Part shown: piece by piece, positions 8,201 to 13,714 of the stretch
Layout: every line of letters begins with the position of its first letter
Position numbering within the stretch: position 1 is the first letter of the stretch
Source: Microbispora oryzae
GTDB lineage: Bacteria; Actinomycetota; Actinomycetes; Streptosporangiales; Streptosporangiaceae
NCBI RefSeq assembly: GCF_017896165.1
Contig: NZ_JAFCNB010000036.1
Span: forward strand, 1 to 35,796
Direction: 5' to 3'
DNA length: 35,796 nt
Notes under the pieces: model-generated
The model's input: only the letters and a program-made list of their open reading frames with translations
Told to the model about the DNA's origin: nothing
Databases searched by the model: none
Program-made: the position numbers and the translations under genes

Positions 8201-10516
8201 GAGACCGGAACGGTGATCGGCACGGCCACCGTGCCGAACACCGGCGGCTGGCAGACGTTCACCGACGTGACGATGAACCTGACCAACCCGTCCGGTAACA
8301 GCGGCCCGCTGTACTTCGTCGTGCGCAAGCCGTCGGGTGCGGCGAACGACGCCTTCCTGATCAACGTCAACTGGGTCGACTTCATCGGCAAGGGCGTCAC
8401 GGAGAACCAGCGCCCGACGGTGAGCGTCTCGGCGAACCCGACGAAGGGCACCGCTCCGCTCAAGGTCGACTTCACGGCGACGGCCACCGACCCCGACGGC
8501 GACACGCCGCTCACCTACAAGTGGGCGTTCGGCGTCAACGGGGCCGACCAGCCGACGACCTCCACCGCGAGCTACACCTACACCGCTCCGGGCACGTACA
8601 CCGCTTCGGTCATCGTGACCGACGCCAAGGGTGCGGCGACCACGGTGAAGGTGCCGATCAAGGTGGACGCGCCGACCACGATGTGCTTCTCGGGTCGTTC
8701 CGACGACTTCCTCGGCACGCAGCTCGACCGCGGCCGCTGGTCGGTGATCCGGGAGAACCAGGACCTGAAGGTCGCGGACGGCAGCCTCACCATCCCGACG
8801 TCGACCACCGACATCTACAGCACGGGCGGCAACACGCCGAACATCGTCGTGCAGCCGGCGCCGTCGGGTGCCTGGACCGCCACCGCCAAGCTCACGATGA
8901 ACGCGCGTGACGCTTACCAGCAGGCGGGTCTCGTCATCTACGGCGACGACGAGAACTACGCGAAGATGGTGCTGGAGGCGCGGGGCACGAACGACCACGC
9001 CAACCGCATCTTCCAGTTCATCCGGGAGGACAACGCCGCACCGAACGAGGTGACCGCGAGCAACACGGCGGCGCTCGGGGACGCGTACCCCGACACGGTG
9101 TACGTCCGGTTCATCAGTGACGGGACGAACATCACCGCCTACTACTCGTCGGACGGCACCACCTTCACCGCCATGCCCGAGACCAAGCCGCTCGCCGGGA
9201 TCACCAACCCGCAGATCGGCATGATCTCCCTGGCCGGCGCCAACCACCCGGTGGTGGACGCGTCGTTCGACTGGTTCCAGATCACGCCGGACGACAAGGC
9301 CACCGGCCCGTCCCCCAACGACGAGTTCGACGGCACCGCCCTCGACACCTGCCGCTGGGACTCGGTGGTCCGCCCCGACGCCACGGCGGCGCGGGTGAGC
9401 AACGGCAACCTGGAGCTCGACACCACCACGGGTGACATCTACGGGACCACCAACTCGGGCCCGAAGAACTTCATCCTGCAGAAGGCGCCCAGCGGTGACT
9501 GGACGCTGGAGACCAAGGTCGACGCCTCGGCGCTCGCCGAGCAGTACCAGCAGGCCGGTCTCATGGTGTACGGCGACGACGACAATTACGTGAAGTTCGA
9601 CTTCCTCACCACCAACGCCTCCGGCTCCACGGTGGCGCGGACGATCGAGCTCCGCAGCGAGGTCGGCGGAACCGTGCAGAACCCGCAGCCGCAGGTGAAC
9701 AACCTCACCACCGGCGTGTGGTGGCTGCGTCTCAAGAAGGCGGGTGACAGCTTCACCGGCTCCTACTCGTCCGACGGCACCACCTGGACGGACCTCGCCA
9801 CGAGCGGCACGGTGGCCGTGGTGAAGAACAGCGCGGTGGCGAACGCGTCGAAGATCGGCGTGTACACCATCGGCACCGCCCAGAAGGCCGTCAAGACCGC
9901 CAAGTTCGACTACTTCCACCTGTCGGGCACGGCGGCTCCGGACAAGACCGCGCCGGTGACGACCGCGACGACCGACCCGGCGCAGCCGGAGAACGGCACC
10001 TTCACCGGTCCGGTCTCCGTCACGCTGACGGCGGCCGACGAGAACGGCGGCAGCGGCGTGGCCAAGACCGAGTACTCGCTGGACAACGGCGACTGGGCGG
10101 CCTACGGCCAGCCGGTCTCCGTCACCGGCGACGGTCAGCACCAGCTGCGCTACCGCTCGACCGACAAGGCCGGGAACGTTGAGGAGATCAAGACGCTCAC
10201 GCTGACGATCTCCACCTCGACCCCGGGCGTCACCCTGAACGTCACCGCCTCGTCCCGCTGTGTGGGCGGGTCGGCGTACGTCGCGGTGACGGCCGTCAAC
10301 GGCTCGGACGTGCCGGTGACCGTGACGCTGACGACTCCGTACGGCTCCAAGACCGTGGCCGATGTGGCCCCGGGCAAGCAGGCGTACCAGTCGTTCAACT
10401 CGCGGACCGGGCAGCTGGCCGCCGGCACGGCGACCGTCACGGGCACCGCGACGATCGGCGGGAAGCAGGTCACCTCGTCGTTCGACGCCGCCTACACCGC
10501 GATCAGCTGCGGCTGA
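5213..10516 (+). CDS. Giant secreted ThuA / PQQ-type sugar dehydrogenase protein with PKD, CBM6 and lectin-like modules
   Basis: This is a 1767-aa exported protein. ATG 5213 is chosen because AGGAAAGGG precedes it and it begins a signal peptide (basic start, hydrophobic core, AANA region near residue 50). Modules in order: ThuA-like domain about 56-277 (KVLVFSKTTGFRHDAIP, YVGVHAAADS); GSDH-type six-bladed sugar dehydrogenase propeller about 282-712 (GLLGMALDPGFDTN, GMGFRNPFRMGLDP, GNYGWPYC); PKD about 717-805 (YAWDLDGDG); Ig-like about 805-915; CBM6 about 920-1055 (AEHFTETGR, IEDGDWWSF); second PKD about 1066-1151; two DUF1349/concanavalin-like domains about 1156-1359 and 1366-1569; an OmpL47/Ig-like domain about 1579-1662; and a C-terminal beta domain with two Cys. 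It probably oxidises or processes a polysaccharide-derived sugar outside the cell. The substrate is unknown; no cell-wall sorting signal or C-terminal membrane helix is present. Confidence 0.9.
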   Translation: MSPRLRTWARLLTAALPAKRLRTPRVTAAAMAIALVAPVLSLLPTAANAAAAATPDFKVLVFSKTTGFRHDAIPDGIAAVQKLGQENNFAVDTTEDSALFTDQNLAQYQAVIFMSTTGDPLSTQDQKDAFQRYIEAGGGYVGVHAAADSGYNWAWYGKLVGAYFKQHPAIQQATVKVEDPAHPSTEGLPTSWTRTDEWYDFQSNPRGTVHVLASLDEKSYTGATMGIDHPTTWCQDYDGGRSWYTGLGHTKESYVEANFLHLLLGGIKTAAGAVKADCSASQSDSYAKVTLDDNTSNPMMLDIAKDGRVFYIDRLGDVKVIKPTGGTVTAAHMNVFTANESGLLGMALDPGFDTNHWLYLYYSPSADSVDRLSRFTVTGDTLDLTSEKKLLDVPVQRAECCHHGGGMIMDPKTGDLWLSAGDNTNPFASDGYAPIDEQSGRSSWDSQRSAGNTNSLSGKLLRVHPEADGTYTIPSGNLFAPGTAKTKPEIYGMGFRNPFRMGLDPKTSRPMLSEYGPDANSASATRGPENTVEWNLITKPGNYGWPYCIGNNKPYIDYNFATKTSGSAFNCDAPVNDSPNNTGLTNLPPVIPATIFYHYNTDAQNFPELHGGAPMAGPVYRYDANLQSANKWPAYWDGKAIFGEWNNNQMFSFQLNEDGSKVVKINQILKTLSFKKPMDMKFGPDGALYMIEWGSGFGGDNTDSGVYRIDYTKGVKPPVAHVTADKTDGPLPLTVQFSSEGSRDPDNKPLTYAWDLDGDGTVDSTDANPSFTYTKAGEFDAVLTITNPDHVTAKSSVTIVAGNTKPTVTLLPPPAGGFFEFGDQVKFKVAVTDPEDGTVDCSQVQIQALLGHDSHAHPLDQTTGCEGTLQTLTDSGHGTDDNLFYVIEATYADHGGSGGAAKSLTGRGQVILQPKHKQAEHFTETGRVAGGTGTDTPGVTVEDTTDTLGGSKDIGSIEDGDWWSFSPVNLGNITAIRLRAASNTTGGTVEVREGNPETGTVIGTATVPNTGGWQTFTDVTMNLTNPSGNSGPLYFVVRKPSGAANDAFLINVNWVDFIGKGVTENQRPTVSVSANPTKGTAPLKVDFTATATDPDGDTPLTYKWAFGVNGADQPTTSTASYTYTAPGTYTASVIVTDAKGAATTVKVPIKVDAPTTMCFSGRSDDFLGTQLDRGRWSVIRENQDLKVADGSLTIPTSTTDIYSTGGNTPNIVVQPAPSGAWTATAKLTMNARDAYQQAGLVIYGDDENYAKMVLEARGTNDHANRIFQFIREDNAAPNEVTASNTAALGDAYPDTVYVRFISDGTNITAYYSSDGTTFTAMPETKPLAGITNPQIGMISLAGANHPVVDASFDWFQITPDDKATGPSPNDEFDGTALDTCRWDSVVRPDATAARVSNGNLELDTTTGDIYGTTNSGPKNFILQKAPSGDWTLETKVDASALAEQYQQAGLMVYGDDDNYVKFDFLTTNASGSTVARTIELRSEVGGTVQNPQPQVNNLTTGVWWLRLKKAGDSFTGSYSSDGTTWTDLATSGTVAVVKNSAVANASKIGVYTIGTAQKAVKTAKFDYFHLSGTAAPDKTAPVTTATTDPAQPENGTFTGPVSVTLTAADENGGSGVAKTEYSLDNGDWAAYGQPVSVTGDGQHQLRYRSTDKAGNVEEIKTLTLTISTSTPGVTLNVTASSRCVGGSAYVAVTAVNGSDVPVTVTLTTPYGSKTVADVAPGKQAYQSFNSRTGQLAAGTATVTGTATIGGKQVTSSFDAAYTAISCG

Positions 10517-10567
10517 CCGTACCTGCGGTGACCAGGGCTTACGCGCTGGGGACACCGCGGTGACAAA

Positions 10568-10602
10568 CCGGGACCGGCCGGCCGCCGGCCGGCCGGTCCC
10601 GG
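10568..10602 (+). terminator. Strong hairpin after the giant ThuA protein gene
   Basis: A 16-bp perfect stem with a 3-base loop, built on GGGACCGGCCGGC and its complement. It lies about 50 bases past the stop and only 22 bases before the next start codon. It may terminate most transcripts or stabilise the 5' end of a processed downstream mRNA. Confidence 0.7.
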
Positions 10603-10624
10603 CCCCCACAAATGGAGTGAACAC

Positions 10625-11257
10625 ATGAAAACCAAGAGAACCACGCAGATACTCGCCGCGTCGGTGCTCGGTCTCGCCCTCGCCGGCGTGGCCGCCCCCG
10701 CGCTGGCGGACGACGCGCCGTCCGGCAGCGGCATCGACGTGTCGGTGAAGATCGAGCCGATCACGACTCCTGGTCAGGTGTCGATGACCGTGGCCGACAA
10801 CACCGGCGTCTCCCTGCAGGAGAACGGGTCCGACGCCGCCGCCCGTCAGTTCGTCGGCACCCTGCCGACGGTCACGGTGAGCGACACCCGCAAGCCCGAG
10901 GACATCCCCGCGGGCGACTACTGGGCGGTCGTCGGCCAGGCCAGCCAGTTCACCGCGACCAGCGGCTCGGCGGCCCCCATCGGCCCGGAGTACCTGGGCT
11001 GGATCCCGCGCCTGCTGACCGACTCCACCACCGGCGCGGTGTCGGCCGGTGAGCCCGTCTCCAGCGTCGTCTCCGACGGCAGCGGGGCCCCCACCGTCGG
11101 TCTGAAGGGCCAGGAGCTGCTCGTCTCGACGGCGAACTCCGCCGACGAGATCGGCACCTGGAAGGTCAACGCCGACCTCGCGCTGCGGACCCCCGTCGAC
11201 GTCGCGGCCGGCGAGTACCACTCGACCCTGACGCTTTCGCTGTTCAATCAGTCCTGA
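10625..11257 (+). CDS. Small secreted WxL-like surface domain protein
   Basis: This 210-aa protein has a clear signal peptide (MKTKR, hydrophobic core, APALA cleavage region near residue 28) and GGAGTG before ATG 10625. The mature part is beta-rich. It has the layout of WxL domains: PTVTVSDTRKPED, then DYWAVVGQASQFTA (about 98-111), then an acidic/Gly-rich middle, and a C-terminal AGEYHSTLTLSLF segment where WxL proteins usually have YTGTLTW-like strands. The diagnostic tripeptide reads W100-A-V instead of WxL. In Firmicutes, WxL proteins bind peptidoglycan and pair with DUF916 proteins, and a DUF916-like gene follows here. The assignment is therefore supported by context; without it this would be a hypothetical secreted protein. 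Confidence 0.75.
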   Translation: MKTKRTTQILAASVLGLALAGVAAPALADDAPSGSGIDVSVKIEPITTPGQVSMTVADNTGVSLQENGSDAAARQFVGTLPTVTVSDTRKPEDIPAGDYWAVVGQASQFTATSGSAAPIGPEYLGWIPRLLTDSTTGAVSAGEPVSSVVSDGSGAPTVGLKGQELLVSTANSADEIGTWKVNADLALRTPVDVAAGEYHSTLTLSLFNQS

Positions 11258-11288
11258 GCGGGAGGCGGTCCGCCACCGCCCGCTGTGG

Positions 11289-11329
11289 ACGTCCGGGACG
11301 TGTGCGAGTCTGGCGCACGTCCCGGACGT
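11289..11329 (+). terminator. 14-bp perfect hairpin between the WxL-like and DUF916-like genes
   Basis: Arms ACGTCCGGGACGTG (11289-11302) and CACGTCCCGGACGT (11316-11329) are perfectly complementary, with a 13-base loop. The hairpin ends 26 bases before the preferred TTG start of the next gene. It could partly terminate or stabilise the WxL-like transcript, giving more of that protein than of the downstream membrane proteins. Confidence 0.6.
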
Positions 11330-11355
11330 TCACGATGAGACAGGAGACACCTCTG

Positions 11356-12381
11356 TTGGACAAGAGCCGTTCGCGGGGCGCCATCGCCCTCCTCGCCGTC
11401 CTGCACGCTGTCGGCGCGACCGTCTTGGTGGCCCTGGTAGTGTTCGCCACCCCGTCCAACGCCGACACCACCTGGTCGGTCGTGCCGGCCGACGCCAACG
11501 GCCCCGACGGCCGTTCCGTCATCGACGTCGAACTCGCCGCCGGGCAGCAGGTGACCGAGCATGTCGCGGTCGTCAACCGCTCCGCCCAGCCGGTCGATTT
11601 CGCGATCGACGCGAACGACGGCTATCTCACCGCCAAGGGATACTTCGACATGCGGCCGTCGGACGCCAAGCCGGTCGACGGCGGCTCGTGGGTCGGCATC
11701 CCCGACAAGGTGACCATCGCCGGCGGGGCCACCGCCATCGTGCCGGTCCAGATCTCGATACCCAAGAACGCGACTCCGGGGGATCACCCCGCGGGCGTCA
11801 CCGCGTCGATCGACACGGTCTCCGGCCAGGTGCGGGTGCAGAACCGGGTGGGCGTCCGGCTGAACATCCGGGTGAGCGGCGTCTATACCGCCAAGGTCCA
11901 GGTGACCGCCATGCGGGCCGACTACCGGGGATCGTGGAACCCGTTCGCCGCCGGATCCGTCGACGTCACCTACACCGTGGCCAACGTCGGCAACGTCCGG
12001 CTGGCCCCGGACGCCCGGCTCCTGACGTCGTCGTTCGCCGGTGAGAGCGGCTGGAGCGACACGTCGGAGGCGAAGGCCAGGGAGATCATGCCCGGGAGCA
12101 GCCGCACATTCACCGCACGGGTGACCGGCGTCTGGCCGATGGGGTCGATCACCACGAAACTCGTGTCGATCCCCTCGCCCGCGGGGCGGCCGCTCCCGGG
12201 CATCACCGCCGAACGGGTGGCGATCGCCACCACGGTCGTGGCGGTGCCGTGGCCGCAGCTCGCCGTCCTCGTCCTCCTCGTTCTCGTCGTCGTCGCCCTC
12301 CGGGTGACCGGCTCCCGGCGCCGCAGGCGCGTGGCGACGCCGGTCGTCCTGAACAGGCCGGGTACGCCGCTCGGCGCCTGA
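11356..12381 (+). CDS. DUF916-family WxL-interacting membrane protein
   Basis: This 341-aa protein has a signal peptide (KSRSR start, long hydrophobic core, cleavage near PSNADT). It is followed by a DUF916-like peptidoglycan-binding domain (TWSVVPADANGPDGRSVID, AAGQQVTEHVAVVNRS, FDMRPSDAKPVDGGSWV, IPVQISIPKNATPGDHPAGV) and a second beta domain (DVTYTVANVGNVRLAPD). One transmembrane helix follows (about residues 288-308, PQLAVLVLLVLVVVAL), with an RRRRR cytoplasmic anchor. This is the full DUF916 layout with a membrane tether. TTG 11356 is preferred because GGAG lies 9 bases upstream; an in-frame ATG at 11335 lacks a ribosome site. It likely holds the WxL-like protein at the cell surface, by analogy with Firmicutes pairs. 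Confidence 0.85.
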   Translation: MDKSRSRGAIALLAVLHAVGATVLVALVVFATPSNADTTWSVVPADANGPDGRSVIDVELAAGQQVTEHVAVVNRSAQPVDFAIDANDGYLTAKGYFDMRPSDAKPVDGGSWVGIPDKVTIAGGATAIVPVQISIPKNATPGDHPAGVTASIDTVSGQVRVQNRVGVRLNIRVSGVYTAKVQVTAMRADYRGSWNPFAAGSVDVTYTVANVGNVRLAPDARLLTSSFAGESGWSDTSEAKAREIMPGSSRTFTARVTGVWPMGSITTKLVSIPSPAGRPLPGITAERVAIATTVVAVPWPQLAVLVLLVLVVVALRVTGSRRRRRVATPVVLNRPGTPLGA

Positions 12382-12427
12382 GCACCGCGGCGCGCCCGCT
12401 CCACCCCGATCACCCACGCCCCGGGAG

Positions 12428-13105
12428 GTGGCGATCATCAATCGACCCAGGCACCCGATGCCGGCCCCGCGGCCGACCCGGAAGCGGATGTTCGGCTTCG
12501 TCTCCGCGTTCGTGCTCGGCGCGCTCATCGCCGGCGGCCTGGTCTTCCTGGTGACCATGCCGAGCTCGACCGAGCGGGCGGTCGACCGGATCCGGGCCGA
12601 GGAGGCGCTCCGGGACAAGACACAGATCAAGGAGCTCACCCAGCTGGCCCGGGACACCCGCGACCGGCTCGTTCCGGTGCTGCAGGGCCTCGACCGGGCC
12701 ATGCCCGCCGACGGCGTCGCGGGACCGGCCGTGGTGACACCCGCCGATGTCGAAGCCTGGCGCAAGGCCGCGGACGCGGCCGTCCAGGCCTTCGCCGACC
12801 CGCCGTCGGGCGAGACCGCGACCAACGTGGCGCGGTCGGGTCTCGCCTCCGCAGTGCAACAGATAGCCACGACCGTCGACACGTACGCGACCTCGCGGGA
12901 CCTCACCGGACCGACCCGCACGGCCGTGACGGAACTCGCCGTACGGCAACGCGCCGACGCGGTATTCACCTGGTCGATCGGAGCCACCGCCCTCGACGCC
13001 GTGAACATCGACGCGGGCTACGGACACCAGCACGTGTTCCTGCCGGCGTCCGGCGACGGGGTGCTCACACCCGACGACGAACCCGAGGGGAATCACGAAT
13101 CGTGA
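12428..13105 (+). CDS. Single-pass membrane protein of the WxL-like locus, unknown function
   Basis: This 225-aa protein matches no family I recognise. A basic N-terminus (PTRKRMFG) is followed by one hydrophobic helix (about residues 20-44). A helical, charged extracytoplasmic region follows (RAVDRIRAEEALRDKTQIKE onward, likely coiled), and a polar tail ends in DDEPEGNHES. The start is uncertain: the GGGAGG that should be the ribosome site touches GTG 12428 directly, and no ATG follows at normal spacing. It begins 46 bases after the DUF916-like gene and its stop overlaps the next start (GTGA), so it belongs to the same operon. The topology suggests an accessory or spacer subunit beside the DUF916 protein. 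Confidence 0.75.
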   Translation: MAIINRPRHPMPAPRPTRKRMFGFVSAFVLGALIAGGLVFLVTMPSSTERAVDRIRAEEALRDKTQIKELTQLARDTRDRLVPVLQGLDRAMPADGVAGPAVVTPADVEAWRKAADAAVQAFADPPSGETATNVARSGLASAVQQIATTVDTYATSRDLTGPTRTAVTELAVRQRADAVFTWSIGATALDAVNIDAGYGHQHVFLPASGDGVLTPDDEPEGNHES

Positions 13106-13695
13106 AGATACTGAAGAAAGCGCCGGCGAAGGCGCCGATGAGGGCACTGTCGTACGCGCTTACCGCCCTGCTGGCCGGGCTGGTCCTGGTGCTCGGCGCA
13201 CCGGCGGCCTCCGCCCACGGCGGGGCGATCGAACTGCAGGTGACGGGGGACGGCGGCCACGACGTCAACGTGCTCGTCACCTGGAAGAAGGACCATCACC
13301 CCGTCACGGACATCGTCGCCGCGACGCTGACCGCGACCTCCTCCGACGGCCGTACCTTCGGCCCGGTCCAGCTCAAGTCGGCGCCCGAGGGCCAGAACCT
13401 CTACCACTCCGAGCAGCCGCTGCCGGCCGGCGACTGGAAGGTCACGGTGACCGCGACCGAGCCGGCCAAGGCCAAGGCGACGACGGAGGTGTCGGCCCGT
13501 GACATCGCCGCACCGGCCCCGCAGGCGGCGAACGTGCTGCCGGGGGCGCCCGCGGTGACCGCCACCACCGCGACGGACGACGGCTCCGTGCTCGGCATGC
13601 TGGTCAAGGTGGCCGTCATCGCCCTCGTGGCGGCGCTCGCCCTGGTGGCCCTGGTGTTCCTCGCCCGCCGCAACCGGCTGGACCTGCGCCGCTGA
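13102..13695 (+). CDS. Secreted Ig-like membrane-anchored protein with mature N-terminal His
   Basis: This 197-aa protein is translated from GTG 13102, overlapping the upstream stop by 4 bases. Its signal peptide should be cut after ASA38, so the mature chain begins His39-Gly-Gly, followed by a beta-sandwich-like domain (GAIELQVTGDG, VNVLVTWKKDHHPVTD, AGDWKVTVTATEPAKA). An Ala/Thr/Pro linker comes next. A C-terminal transmembrane helix (about residues 165-188) ends in ARRNRLDLRR. The overall plan resembles small CopC/YtkA-like exported proteins, in which an N-terminal His can bind copper, but this is only a shape match. It is the last gene of the surface locus and faces the end of aguA head-on. 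Confidence 0.78.
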   Translation: MKILKKAPAKAPMRALSYALTALLAGLVLVLGAPAASAHGGAIELQVTGDGGHDVNVLVTWKKDHHPVTDIVAATLTATSSDGRTFGPVQLKSAPEGQNLYHSEQPLPAGDWKVTVTATEPAKAKATTEVSARDIAAPAPQAANVLPGAPAVTATTATDDGSVLGMLVKVAVIALVAALALVALVFLARRNRLDLRR

Positions 13696-13714
13696 CCGAC
13701 CGGCGGCACGGTCG

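Noticed and set aside
10568..10602. Rho-independent hairpin considered as an integration or recombination site
   Set aside because: Its symmetry and position just after a gene fit a terminator, and no integrase or flanking repeat is present.
5216..11221. Open frame of 2001 codons on the minus strand opposite the giant ThuA protein
   Set aside because: It is the antisense image of G/C-ended codons in two real genes; the product is Arg/Val/Gly/Asp-rich, with no motif, start signal or domain.
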